Assembly (NCBI GenBank): GCA_001936135.1
Contig: CP012812.1
Coordinates: 2,542,001-2,606,000 of the forward strand
Length of the DNA: 64,000 bases
Origin: Saccharomycopsis fibuligera x Saccharomycopsis cf. fibuligera
Lineage: Eukaryota; Ascomycota; Saccharomycetes; Ascoideales; Saccharomycopsidaceae
Reading direction: 5' to 3'
This document shows positions 22,170 to 32,967 of the stretch, piece after piece; within the stretch, counting starts at the first letter, position 1, and every line of letters begins with the position of its first letter. Below the pieces are notes generated by a model. That model made no database searches and was not told the DNA's origin. It saw only the letters and a program-made list of their open reading frames with translations. The translations under genes and the position numbers were made by a program.

Positions 22170-23531
22170 TCAATGAAGTACCTCCAAAATCCCATTCTGG
22201 TAAACCCCTGCTTGCAGCTGTCCCTCTCCATTCTCGTCACTTGCATCATTTAAACCACTCAAAAACTTCTCCGAGTCCACATCATAGTGCTCCACTTTGT
22301 CAAACCCAAATAATTTGCCAAATTCTCTAGCATAAGAGTACCCAACATCTCTCACGGAAACATTAGTACTATCAGCAGCCTTTTTCTGTGCTCTGAATTG
22401 CTCCACCATATTCGTAGTAGTGGCGTTTTCCAACCCACACATCACAAATCGATTAGGATACCCCAACTCCGTGCTCACATTAATGGCAACACCGTGCGAC
22501 GTTACTGCTCTACGGATATGGACACCGATGCTAGCAATTTTCTCAGTATCGCTGACCCAAACTCCGGTGTTTGCGGTACGGTATGCTTTGATATTAAATG
22601 GTCTCTTGCCGGACATGCCTTTCATTATAGTACCATTGCTCAAAGTTTGAATAATGGATTCTTCAAGAGCATTAACATAGCATCTGGCTGGTAGTGCTTT
22701 GCGTTTACTCTTTAAAACACTATTCTTTTTAGTTGTTGGCACTTCCTTTTCAGTCTCTGCACCTTCATTTTGCTCTCCAATGACGAAATTGTTCAAGTCG
22801 ACGATTGGATACCCCACCATTTGCCCAGGTCCATGGTAAGTAACCTGTCCACCTCTTGAGCTTTGCCAGTAGTATGCACCTTTATAGTTATACATTTCCA
22901 CCATATTTTTATCAGCACTAGTATGCAATTTTTCTCTTTTCCCACCAGTGTAAACAGGGCGGAATTCAAAAGTCAAAAGGATAGAACTAGGTTTTAAATC
23001 AGTGAGAAGTTTAGTAAGAAGCTTCATTTCATAATCTGAAACTTGTGGTTGGGATTCTGATTGGGGGCCATCAACGTCGTTCTTTGCGTCTCCTTCTTGA
23101 CCTTCCTCGCCCACCTGGCCTTCTTCAGAATATTTCCCACTGTTGATCTTCGCCACTTGTTGAGCAATCTTAGCTTGAATCTTTTTGTAATCTAAATTCG
23201 CTCTGACGAATTTTTCCTGAACTTGTAATCCATCTTCATAACGAATTGTTTTTTGAAAATGTAAATGACGAAGGGTTTTGCTGGTGTTTGGCTTAATGCT
23301 GATTTTGCTGCCTTGGATGCCGCATGACGGGCTGTCAATGCTGTTTAAAACATCTGAATTGTTGCAGTTTCTGGCAGACGTTGAAAAATTTTTATGGGAA
23401 AGTGACTGGAGCTTGTTAGTGATGGGTTTGTGTTGAAGTCTGCTAACGTTGTGATATTGAACTGAGAGAAAAGATATCACTAAAGAAGACCTTAGCTCAC
23501 TGTTGATGATTCGTGGGACACAGCGGAGCAT
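22170..23531 (-). CDS. LIP2: Octanoyl-[ACP]:protein N-octanoyltransferase (LipB type)
   Basis: 453 aa from ATG 23531. It transfers octanoate from mitochondrial ACP to lipoyl domains, the first step in lipoylating pyruvate and 2-oxoglutarate dehydrogenase E2 and the glycine-cleavage H protein. The substrate loop RGGQVTYHGPG is at 226-236. The catalytic pair is present: K331 in EKIASIGVHIRR and C365 in RFVMCGLENA. The N-terminus (MLRCVPRIINSELRSS) is a plausible presequence. At 453 aa it is longer than S. cerevisiae Lip2 (328 aa) because of an N-terminal region of about 160 residues with a Glu/Gly-rich patch (136-149) and a Lys-rich insertion near 262-280. It works on the same pathway as PDA1 13 kb away. 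Confidence 0.95.
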   Translation of the reverse strand: MLRCVPRIINSELRSSLVISFLSVQYHNVSRLQHKPITNKLQSLSHKNFSTSARNCNNSDVLNSIDSPSCGIQGSKISIKPNTSKTLRHLHFQKTIRYEDGLQVQEKFVRANLDYKKIQAKIAQQVAKINSGKYSEEGQVGEEGQEGDAKNDVDGPQSESQPQVSDYEMKLLTKLLTDLKPSSILLTFEFRPVYTGGKREKLHTSADKNMVEMYNYKGAYYWQSSRGGQVTYHGPGQMVGYPIVDLNNFVIGEQNEGAETEKEVPTTKKNSVLKSKRKALPARCYVNALEESIIQTLSNGTIMKGMSGKRPFNIKAYRTANTGVWVSDTEKIASIGVHIRRAVTSHGVAINVSTELGYPNRFVMCGLENATTTNMVEQFRAQKKAADSTNVSVRDVGYSYAREFGKLFGFDKVEHYDVDSEKFLSGLNDASDENGEGQLQAGVYQNGILEVLH

Positions 23532-25242
23532 TTTGCTTTTCCTTTACTCGAAACAATTTTATGAGAAAATTTTTTTGGTATAAACGAATCGAGTGTTTTT
23601 TCGTTTGTCTTTTTTTCGTTTGTTTTTTTTTTTGCGCTAATATACTAAGAGTCGCGCTTTGTATGTGTCTATAGAGGTTTAAATCGGATATAGGTGGAGT
23701 AAAAAGTGACTTTCAGTTGTGCCATCCATTATTTCTTTTTATTTTTCTTTTTTTGATTTCTGCTCCTCTTGATCCAAAGTGATTTTTTCATGCAGCGCAA
23801 TTCTCCGATTCGGTCGGAGTTATCTTCGGAGCCTTATTTTACAACATGCAGCCTCAGGACACACACCATCACTAGTAAGAACTACTGACCATGTACTTCG
23901 AGGTTACTGACCTACTGCTGCTATCAGGTAACAAAATTCCGGTTATTTGAAAAATAAAAGAAAAGAAAAGGTTTGATTCAAGAGATGTTGCTCAATATTG
24001 CACATTACCACTTTTTTTCTTTTTTTTCTTTGTGACTTCCAGTCTTTTCGTCTTCTTTTAATTTTGTTTTCTTAGTTTGAACCATACATTTTATATACAA
24101 GTTATTGACATATTGATAATAACACAAAAAAAGGCCTTTATGGTGTTTTCTTTTTCTTCCTGTATTTTTGAACATTCCTCCTTTTTTTCTTTTTTTTTTT
24201 CTTTTTTTAGTCCAAACTGAGCCTCAGCTTTGGTCATAGAAGTTTTAGTTACAAAATATCCAAATGTGGTTCTGTGACACCACAGTCAACTGCAGTGCTA
24301 TTTAAATCCGCTTGGCTCAAGTAGTTTCCATACAAACAAATATCTGCAAGTAAAGATGATCAACAGCATCATCATCATCACTATCTACGAAGATATAAAA
24401 AAGTTCACTGGATCTCATTATGTTACTAATGCTATAGCACATTACAGTAAGCGAAGTTTTACTTTAGCCTATAACTTATTGACTTGCACCAAACACTACA
24501 ATAGGTAAAAGTAGCCATCTTCTGTGATATCAAAAAATAGAATCAGCTTCTTCTGTTCTTTGGCTTCCGAAAGAAAATAGCTTATCATATCGGGAGTTTC
24601 GCGCCACACCACACTACACCGCCCGTCCCATTCCGTCTCCGACGCCACCCCTTGTTCGCCGGTGGACTCGACAATCGACAACCAATGGTCGGGGTTTTAA
24701 GAACTCTCCTCGGCCGGGGGATCGCCAAAACAAAATCTATGGGTGCTTAAATTCATCCCTTAGCTCACACAACATATTTGTAAAACATTGGCAATTACGT
24801 ATCATTTGCATTACAGCTTCTCAACCTTGTATGCACGCCCAGACAACAACAGCGTGTTCACGATTCTCGGCAATTGGCTATGAACACAATTGTCCATCTA
24901 CTATTGCACGAGGGCATTTTACAGCAGTAGCATGAAGCGAAATAACGTAGCTGCTAATTCATTGTAGTATTTGAGTAAAAAGAAAGACAAGAAAAAAAAG
25001 AGCATAAATAGAGTAAACAACAAAAACACAAAAAAGCAAAGCATAACCCAAAGCAATAACAGTATATGAAACGCAGATCACTGAACAAACGCACTAACTC
25101 GGAAGCTGGCTGCCACCCTTGAAAAAGAGAGAGAAAATAACATTGATCCGGCTCCAACTCAGATTAGATTGGTGAGCTTTTATCTCTTATTGTAGTGTAG
25201 TGAAAATAAAGACAATTGATCCAATTCGGTCAATTAAATTGA
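23532..25242. other. Gene-poor interval upstream of LIP2
   Basis: 1.7 kb. The part next to 23531 is the LIP2 promoter, with T-rich tracts at 23568-23636. T/C-rich blocks recur near 24010-24215. ORFs at 24496-24681 and 24954-25157 (minus) have no convincing start context or features. No RNA gene recognised. Confidence 0.5.
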
Positions 25243-25569
25243 TTACCATCTACCGCCTTGGTTGTTACCACCTTGGTATTCATTGTTGTATTCTTCTCTT
25301 CTTTCATCTCTCTTGTGGTCTTCATAAGCGTCTTCAGCCTTGTTGGCCAAAATAGCACCAGCAATAGCACCACCGATTTTACCTAAAGTAGAGTGGTTTT
25401 CACCACCGAGTTTACCACCAGCAAAGCCACCGGCGACACCACCAACGATAGTGGCACCGATACCTCTAGCACCTTCGTGGTCGTTTTCTTGTTGGAAATT
25501 TTGTTGGTTAGAGGTGCCTCTTTCGTAAGAACCTTGTTCACCGGAACCGTAGAAATCGTTAGCAGACAT
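25243..25569 (-). CDS. Small glycine-zipper protein, function unknown
   Basis: 108 aa from ATG 25569. The core (about 36-75) is a glycine zipper of two hydrophobic half-helices: ARGIGATIVGGVAGGFAGGK and a second one with LGKIGGAIAGAILANKAED, resembling glycine-zipper 2TM domains that pack in membranes. The N-terminus is Gln/Asn/Ser-rich, and the C-terminus is charged then Gly/Asn-rich (EYQGGNNQGGRW). Such small Gly-zipper proteins occur widely in yeasts, some as stress-induced genes; I do not know a function. Codon use is strongly biased, like the highly expressed genes here. It stands alone between two long non-coding stretches. Confidence 0.8.
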   Translation of the reverse strand: MSANDFYGSGEQGSYERGTSNQQNFQQENDHEGARGIGATIVGGVAGGFAGGKLGGENHSTLGKIGGAIAGAILANKAEDAYEDHKRDERREEYNNEYQGGNNQGGRW

Positions 25570-26874
25570 TATGAATTGGTATTAAAAAAGTTATTGAAGA
25601 GGTGAGTTGATAAAATAAGATCAATTGATGATGAAATAGAAAGAAGAAGAAACTGGATTGAATTCACAGCATGAAACGGGGGGAGATGCAGTGGTTTTTA
25701 TAATGCAATATTGTAAAATGAATGGCGTTGATTCTTCGAAAGGTCCACACAGTACTAACCTCCACTGCGACAAGATGAAACCGAAACGCTGCCGTATGGT
25801 GCAGAGTGGCGCAGTGTTATACAGTAGGAAGCATCTTTATGCGTTGGCTTGCGTTGATGGTGTTTCCAACTTTCCGTTTCTTTTTCTTACCTTCTCCATA
25901 CATGCTATATAGTAAGAGTCTTTGAATAGCGGCGGCGGCAGCAGCAGCAGCGGCAGTAGTCATCATTGATACTCGCCACAGCCTGCCTTGTCCACAAGTC
26001 ATTGACGTTGAGTGTACGATTTTACGGTATGTGAAGCTCAGCCAAGGGTATACGGTAACAATTGTGATGGCAGTGGCGGCAATGTACAGTAATGCCAACT
26101 ACCCCAATGCTTCGCATCGTTTAGTGACAGAACCACGGGCGAAAAGGGTTATTATGGTGGTAACGATCAAGCAAGGGAAAACATTCGATCCAGTGGCAAT
26201 TGAAGTCAAAAACTCTTGACAGGTTTGCCAGCTTTCAACTCATTATTTGATTGGATGATTGGCTAGTTGAGAGCGGACTCAGAAAGTGGGTACGTACTGT
26301 ACTATGTGGAATATGTGAAGCACAGCACAGCAGCACCGCTGTAGCTAAGAGCTAGGCGTCGGACCAGAGTCAATTGAATCGAGGGCATTGTCGTATTGGA
26401 TATTGTTTAGCCTGTGGGAAACAGTGAGCTCTAATACAGTAAGTACTGTCTGTGTACCTCATCCCCGCTCCCTTTTTAATGAAACCAATTATTGACAGTT
26501 GTTGACACGTATCATACCGCATCGCATCGCCATGGCAGTGGCAGTGGCCATAGCTAAAATTGATGCAATTGCAGTATAAATGCTTGACCGCCATTATAAC
26601 AATGGCAAATTTGACCGTTATCAATACTATTTATTGGTCATGTTGGAACCTCGTATTTCTGTAACGCCACTTGTGTACCATCAATAAAACAAGTAGCTCA
26701 ACACGCTATTGCTCATATTGAGTAAATAAAAGATCACAATACAGCCGGACAACCATCTTGTGCGCTGCAAAGACCAAAAAAGCCTTACAAGAAGTTCCAG
26801 ACGGAAAGTATATTGATATGACCAAACTACAGTGTTACAACATCCTCCGCTATGATTTACACAGAGCTTAGCCA

Positions 26875-26902
26875 AAGCTTCGCCGAAGCTTCGCCGAAGC
26901 TT
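26875..26902. repeat. Overlapping 17-bp palindromes
   Basis: AAGCTTCGCCGAAGCTT occurs twice, overlapping by 6 nt, in tandem 11-bp steps (AGCTTCGCCGA). Each unit is an inverted repeat AAGCTTCG-C-CGAAGCTT. A degenerate third step precedes it (agcttagccaa, 26865-26875). Confidence 0.85.
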
Positions 26903-27472
26903 ATTAGACAGAGTGTCCCATGAGTTGCTCCCATCGAAATGCGCTAATGACTTACTTCCGAATTGGTTAAATATAATTTTTTATTTTTTTTTTTCCAAGT
27001 CGACACTCCATTACCAAACTATTGGCCAAATATCAGTGCCAGTTCCATAGTAATGTTTTATTGGTAAACTTTTAGTAAGCGGCTAGAGGAAGCCTCGTCA
27101 CGTTTTGATAAGTTGATCACAGACTTAGATACATAAATAAAGAAGAAAAGCAGATTTATCTGGATTGCATATATTGCATCTCATAGATAGGACGTGAAGA
27201 CTGATCTTGTGCGCAATTTGGTCTGATTACGACGCAATATTTGCGAATATAATTGTAAGTGACAATAATCCAGAACTAACGGTTCGCAAGCTATGAAATC
27301 TAATGATTATAGAATAAAGAAACGTTAAGTTAAACATTGTGGTGTCGGCAATGGTGTCTGCCATATGAAAGACCGCGAGCTATACAATTGTGATAATGGT
27401 CACTATTGTGGCTTGATAGGAGAATGGATTGGTTATGAAAAGAGTACCATGCAGTGAACTATTGCATAAGCC

Positions 27473-27497
27473 ACGATTCTCATCTAATGAGAATCGT
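27473..27497. repeat. Perfect inverted repeat, 11-bp arms
   Basis: ACGATTCTCAT (27473-27483), spacer CTA, ATGAGAATCGT (27487-27497). The arms are exact complements, long enough for a cruciform or RNA hairpin or a dimeric protein site. Confidence 0.85.
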
Positions 27498-27702
27498 AGT
27501 GCTTGCAAGTATCCTAGATAAGCATGAGATAAACTGAGCGTCGATCCACAGCAGTGACCAAAAGACTTGCTAGCGAGACTGCAAGCATGACATGAGCACC
27601 GTTGTCTGTCTGTCTGTTGTGGATTGGCGTATTGGGGGCACCTCATTATTCCTAATACACTCCATCAATTGCAAATACCCTTTTACACGATTCTAGCAGG
27701 AG

Positions 27703-27742
27703 CCACAAAACCACAAAACCACAAAACCACAAAACCACAAAG
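27703..27742. repeat. CCACAAAA tandem repeat, 5 units
   Basis: Four exact CCACAAAA units followed by CCACAAAG, head to tail. Confidence 0.9.
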
Positions 27743-28058
27743 ACAAAACCCTAACACCGCATAGTGTGTCTGCGTACCTTCAGCCATGCGTCGCCCAGCT
27801 CCCACCTGCTGCAGTCTGCGTCGACATGCTGCAGTTAAGGTTCTTCCGGAGCACAAAGCGATCACGATAAAAAGGAAAGTGCGCATTGTGGATAAACTTT
27901 CTATATATATACAGGAGATTATATCCATACACAGAGCGGCGGCTACAGTCTGAGATCAAGCTTTGAGGCGCCGTTTTACCCACCTTGTTTGCCCCAACCG
28001 TGTTTAAGGAAGCGCTGTCTTGCCAACCCACGTTTCTCAATAGAGATGCTGCGCACTA

Positions 28059-28103
28059 CATACATGTAGTTTGCATACATGTAGTCCACATACATGTGGT
28101 CTA
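28059..28103. repeat. Three tandem 15-bp repeats with CATACATG core
   Basis: Units 28059-28073, 28074-28088 and 28089-28103 each start CATACATGT and vary in the last bases. ACATGT/TACATGTA cores are palindromic, so the array offers three phased near-palindromic sites about 610-660 nt upstream of the arrestin ATG. Confidence 0.85.
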
Positions 28104-28294
28104 GTATACCAGGGTGCAATATAGTATAGCAGAGTATACTGGTGTCACCGCGTTTTAATCTGTGCCGCCATCCGCTTTATCAGTTTAGCGGTTATCTGGA
28201 GTTCTCTTTCCCAAGGTGGAAAGAACAGCACTGAAGCATATGCTCTCAAACACCATCTCATATTGTATAGACTATCAACAGACCAACGGCAAAA

Positions 28295-28314
28295 CCACAC
28301 CACACCACACCACA
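28295..28314. repeat. (CCACA)4
   Basis: Four exact head-to-tail CCACA units, about 400 nt upstream of the arrestin ATG. Confidence 0.85.
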
Positions 28315-28687
28315 CCAGGCATCATATGCAGTGACTAGCCCAATTAAGGTTGTGTTTGGATCGTCTTCGGTCGGCTAGGGCTGATTGTCCGGAGATTCCA
28401 CAGTGTTATAGACACTTTATAAGCTTTGGTTCAGCAGTAAACTTAATCACGGCGGGTTAAGAAAGGGAATTTTTGCAGCATTTCAAATCTCCACTGTCGG
28501 TCTGCTGTAGACATATATATATATATATATATATAATTATTCGCCCTTTATATTCGTTTATGCATACCCTTGGATCTCTGTTCACTTCCTGTTGTCCTTT
28601 GCACTCCTATCCCTTTCCTTTTCTTTAAGGCCTTCTCAGCTCCACTATACAGCGTACCCGCTCCACACCGCCTACAAAATATTCAAG

Positions 28688-28707
28688 AAAAAAAAAAAAA
28701 AAAAAAA
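28688..28707 (+). promoter_or_regulatory. A20 tract in the 5' leader of the arrestin gene
   Basis: Twenty adenines 9 nt upstream of the start codon. If transcribed, this is an A-rich leader that could bind poly(A)-binding protein; the transcript start is not visible from the sequence. Confidence 0.6.
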
Positions 28708-28716
28708 GAAGTAGAA

Positions 28717-31407
28717 ATGGCATCGCCAACCTCCAATACTTCCCTGAGAAACCCATCCTTTTCAGTAACTTCAGTAACTTCGTCCACCTACCCAACTACC
28801 ACCATCCTCAAAGGAAAATACTACGAGGTCAAATTACAAATCCGTCCTTCGCCTCGCAACAACTATGTCTACACCAGCTACGATACTCTACAAGGAACCA
28901 TTTTCATTATCCCAAGAAAGCTAACCGCCGTAACTAATGTCAATGTGTCCTTACAGGGCTTTACCAAAACCGCTTTAGGAGATAATTATAATCATAGCAG
29001 CGCTAGTATCAGTCAGATATACAATAAGCCCAACAACAAATGCGATTATTGTGATAAAAACGACAAGAGCAACATCAAAAATAGCCAAAAGACTGAGTTC
29101 ATTGATAACCCGCTATTGCAATCTAATTTTAGCTTTCTAGATCAAAATTTGAATATTGAGTGTCACCGCTTGGTCCATATTGAACAAGATCATCTTGAGC
29201 AGCAGCAGCAGCAGCAGCAACTAAATGAGTGCACTCAAAGTCAAAATAACATCCAACAATTGGTCCCTGGGGAAACCTATACTTACCACTTTGAGTTTTT
29301 GATCCCTTCAGAAGCGGTCTGCTGCTTGCTCGATGGAGATTCTAACGCTTATACCAAAAGTGAAGATAGCCTCGGTAATAGCAGCAGTCGAAGTAGAAGC
29401 AGTAGTAATAGCAGTGATGGTAGTGCTGATACTAGCGCTACTGACCAAGATGCGTCACTTCAGATGGTGGACAGCAATAGCACAGAAACTTCCAGAACTT
29501 CATTCAATACGATTAGTTCAGTGCCCAGCAGTGTTAGTGATATGGTTACTGATTATTCATCATTCATTGATCAAAGCACTTTCAGCAAGCCTAAAGATAT
29601 AGTTTTTAATATCCATTCCCTCACAAATACCAAACACAATCTTTCCAAACATTACAGAAACTGGTATGCCGGCAAGCGTAAAGTACTACAGTATCATTTA
29701 CCACCAACGTTGCATTTTAGCAATAGCGACAACGGCAATAAGCTAGCCAAGTGTTTCAATTCTTTATTCAGTATTGTCTATTTTTTGAAAATCTCAATAA
29801 CCAGAGATACGGCTGCAAGCGGTAGTAACAACACAAACAACTCCAAGACTGCCAACGCGTACCATGAAATTCAATTTTTGCCTCGTGAAAGCAGTGTAGA
29901 TTTATGTCAAAGAGATAAACGCTCTGAATTTCCAATAAATTACAAAACCCCCAAGTTGTTCAAACTTAATCAAACTGAAAGATATTGTATCAACGAATAC
30001 GTGAAGTCAAAGCGAAATCATAGCAATAATAGTACCAATAGTAGCAACAACAATACTAGTTATACTCCAGACAGACATCTTTCTTATGTCAACCCACTAA
30101 CAAATCAAATTTTTGGTAGAGTGGATCATGCTCTTGCAAACAGAGCTAACAAACAGGTAGCACTAGAATTACAAACTTTTGCTTCTAGCGAAACGGTAAT
30201 GTATTTTGAGTTAAGGCTCTTGGACAGTGACTTTTTCACCCCTTCTACTGCTCCCCAATTCAAGATTTATTTAGTTAGTATAACAGACCCTTCAAATATT
30301 CGCAATATTACTAATGAATCAAGAGTGGCTAAATTGGTGCTTCATGGGTTACAAATTAATTTGATTGAAGAGACCAAAGTGAAGAACCAGTCTCTAGACA
30401 GTATCAATAGCAAAAGTAAGAAAAAGAAGAAGAATCTTTGCGATGATTGTGATCAGGAAGGGGCTAAGCCTGAATTCATTAATGATACATATGCGCGAGA
30501 GATCAACATCTTCAAGACTCAAGATAACTCCTTCTCCCATGAGATTGCTTTGGATTACAAATCGATTAACGATTATGATGACATTCTCAAACGCAGTAAT
30601 ACAAATCAACCACCTAAATTTGTGAAAAATTATAATCGAATATCATCAATAACTCAGGCTCCCATCTATGAAAGAGAGATTCCAATCAATGCATTTCTCA
30701 ACGCGTCGGAAAACTTCAGTAACAATGATGCTGAGAACAACAATGGAAACGTTATAATCCCTTCGGATATTTGCCCTAGTTTTAGATCTTGCAATATCAA
30801 AAGAGGCTACAAATTAGCCTTTAAGTGCCAATTTACTAGCCATCTTGATGATGGCGAAGAAATCTACAAGGATAAGTGCGTCTTGGGTGAGTCTAACAGT
30901 AACATTAACAATAGCAATAACAGCAGTGTTTTCACCAAGAAGCTTGCCAAAGTCAAGTCTAAGGCTAAAGCCAGGGGCAAAACTAAATGCAAGCAACAGC
31001 CACAGCATTTAATTCATTCAAGCATGTGCGTCAAAGTGAAAGTTCTTAGTGGAATCTCAAGCATAATTGAGCCATCTAGCATATTGAACCGTCGCCTTGA
31101 ATTGATGAATGATTATAGTCATTTATGCGCTATCAATAGATACGGCAATATCAGTAAGAATGCTGAAGGCAATTGTGACGATATATTTTCCGAAAATGAC
31201 ATCCGCGATAGAAATACTGCCAGTTTTAGCAGCGAAGTTACTATGGATAACGACTGGTCGTTACCATCGTACGAGGAAATTTTTGGCGACAGTTTGAGAT
31301 CAACAGAACCATCAGAACCAACAGAATTATCAAAGATGACGGGCACGTCGGAAGCAAGATTAGCCCAGGACAGTTTTGAAAACGTGTTGCCCATTGATGT
31401 TTGTTAA
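28717..31407 (+). CDS. ART10: Art10-like alpha-arrestin (ubiquitin-ligase adaptor)
   Basis: 896 aa from ATG 28717, the first ATG in frame; the open frame to 28570 begins with TTG. Alpha-arrestins of the ART family recruit the Rsp5 ubiquitin ligase to plasma-membrane transporters for endocytosis. The start (YEVKLQIRPSP, then LQGTIFI and VNVSLQGFTKT) aligns with the first strands of S. cerevisiae Art10, as do LVPGETYTYHFEF, LVLHGLQINLIEET and the late block FRSCNIKRGYKLAFKCQF (about 689-706). The C-terminus holds LPSYEEI (about 849-855), a PxY-type variant of the Rsp5-binding PY motif. The length over Art10 (518 aa) comes from Ser/Asn/Gln-rich insertions. An A20 tract ends 9 nt before the ATG. 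Assignment to the Art10 branch rests on remembered similarity, not a search. Confidence 0.7.
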   Translation: MASPTSNTSLRNPSFSVTSVTSSTYPTTTILKGKYYEVKLQIRPSPRNNYVYTSYDTLQGTIFIIPRKLTAVTNVNVSLQGFTKTALGDNYNHSSASISQIYNKPNNKCDYCDKNDKSNIKNSQKTEFIDNPLLQSNFSFLDQNLNIECHRLVHIEQDHLEQQQQQQQLNECTQSQNNIQQLVPGETYTYHFEFLIPSEAVCCLLDGDSNAYTKSEDSLGNSSSRSRSSSNSSDGSADTSATDQDASLQMVDSNSTETSRTSFNTISSVPSSVSDMVTDYSSFIDQSTFSKPKDIVFNIHSLTNTKHNLSKHYRNWYAGKRKVLQYHLPPTLHFSNSDNGNKLAKCFNSLFSIVYFLKISITRDTAASGSNNTNNSKTANAYHEIQFLPRESSVDLCQRDKRSEFPINYKTPKLFKLNQTERYCINEYVKSKRNHSNNSTNSSNNNTSYTPDRHLSYVNPLTNQIFGRVDHALANRANKQVALELQTFASSETVMYFELRLLDSDFFTPSTAPQFKIYLVSITDPSNIRNITNESRVAKLVLHGLQINLIEETKVKNQSLDSINSKSKKKKKNLCDDCDQEGAKPEFINDTYAREINIFKTQDNSFSHEIALDYKSINDYDDILKRSNTNQPPKFVKNYNRISSITQAPIYEREIPINAFLNASENFSNNDAENNNGNVIIPSDICPSFRSCNIKRGYKLAFKCQFTSHLDDGEEIYKDKCVLGESNSNINNSNNSSVFTKKLAKVKSKAKARGKTKCKQQPQHLIHSSMCVKVKVLSGISSIIEPSSILNRRLELMNDYSHLCAINRYGNISKNAEGNCDDIFSENDIRDRNTASFSSEVTMDNDWSLPSYEEIFGDSLRSTEPSEPTELSKMTGTSEARLAQDSFENVLPIDVC

Positions 31408-32967
31408 GTTGACTTGGATTTGATTTCACTATAGATGATTTTTTCTGTGTTTTAAATTTTGTTTTATGTACTATTAGGTGTTTTACCAGTTTAGTTCTTT
31501 TTCCATATTTCTAAACCTCCTTTTTTTTTTTTTTTTTTTTTTTTTTTTGCCTTGTTTTCATGTTTGTTTTTCATTTTTTATTTTTTTTTATTTACTTCTT
31601 TTGCTGTTTTGATAGACATGAATTGATACAATGCATCCTAACTAGACCACATTTTCTCTTGTTTTGATTTTATTAGTATCTCATGCAGCCAATGCATGTA
31701 TACATGTGTGTAAGCCTACAGGTCAAAAAGACACCCAATGAGACATTAGTTTGGAAACAAATATATGCGTTTTTGGGAAGCTTCCGTTTATGTTATGTTT
31801 AGAATTTGGCTAATGATGAGAAGCCATCTGAAACGTTATGTAAATGGTCATATACCCGAAGCTAACCACTTAAAAGTAGAGAGTAAAAAGCGAAGATTTT
31901 GATGACAACACGGAAAAAAAAAAAATTTGCATTTTATTCGAGGAATTACAGAAAGACCCGATAACTTTGTGCTGGGAAATGTTTTTATGCATGCGGTATT
32001 TTTTCAACAATGAAATGAAGATCTTGAAGCGGCTAATGAATGCTCTTTGTAGCTTTCTAGTTTTCCTGTGATGTCATCTGTTCAGCCGCACACTGCCTTG
32101 TTTTTGAAATTGCGCTTTTGTGTTACTTTTTCAAAATACATTTTCTGCGCCGCCGCTGTCGCCGTGAAGCCTTCAAAGAACCCAGTGCCCTGGCAATATG
32201 GGTATCTGTGATGGGCTACGGTCAGCCACAGTTACTTAACTATCAGCAGAAGCCACGGTACACAAAGCATAAACAAGTAGCACACGGAGAGAAAAAATTG
32301 CATTGAGCAAAGTTGAATTTGATAAACATAGCCTGCCAGATTTTTGAGGCCGGGTGGTCGACGCTGCTGGGAGCTCAAGAAGCGTTATTTTGTCGTAGTA
32401 GAGCTGATGAAATAAAAAAAAAAATGCCTCAATACATCAGCTAACTTGACCCAATGGAGGTAGAACGGACCTCCTTCGACCGCCACGCAGATTAGTTAAC
32501 GTTAGAGATTTGAGAGATTTATTTTGGCGGGGTGCTCATGTTAGAAAAACTGCAATTTTTATGGAATGCATGCATGCGGCGCACCGTTGAACGTCCCGTT
32601 TTCTGGAACTGTTTTTTTTTCTGATTAGTCCCTCTTTGATTGGTAGTTCCTCGCCGTCTTCTTGTTTGTTGTCAGCGCAACTCTTATCAACTATTCACCA
32701 GCTGGCTGCCGCTGAATCATTCTCATAATTAACCCTTCAAAACCAAATCGACTAAAGCATGGGAAATGCTCAACCAGTAAAACATATAAAACCGTTATTG
32801 GCTCCCTGAAGCATGGAAAAAATGTATTTCTTGTAGAGTTATATTCTTTCTACCTTGTAGCATCACTTTATTGATACAGCATCCATCATCATACTATCTA
32901 TTCAAAGTAGTTTTTCCTTGTTAGATAACAATTTCCTGATTTTTTTTTGTTGTGCCATCTTTTCTCT
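31408..32967. other. Intergenic between the arrestin gene and HAK1
   Basis: 1.56 kb: 3' region of the arrestin gene with a 28-nt T tract (31521-31548) and the HAK1 promoter. A short inverted repeat GGAGGT-AGAACGG-ACCTCC lies at 32456-32474. No gene supported; the 62-aa ORF at 32118-32306 has no recognisable features. Confidence 0.55.

Larger units (their letters stand above)
25570..28716. promoter_or_regulatory. 3.1-kb non-coding region upstream of the arrestin gene
   Basis: No supported gene on either strand. It carries an unusual density of short ordered repeats: overlapping palindromes (26875-26902), a perfect inverted repeat (27473-27497), 8-bp tandem repeats (27703-27742), 15-bp tandem repeats (28059-28103), CCACA repeats (28295-28314) and a TA run (about 28512-28534). 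It divides upstream regions for the glycine-zipper gene (minus) and the arrestin (plus), so it may be an extended regulatory region; a structural role is also possible. Confidence 0.55.
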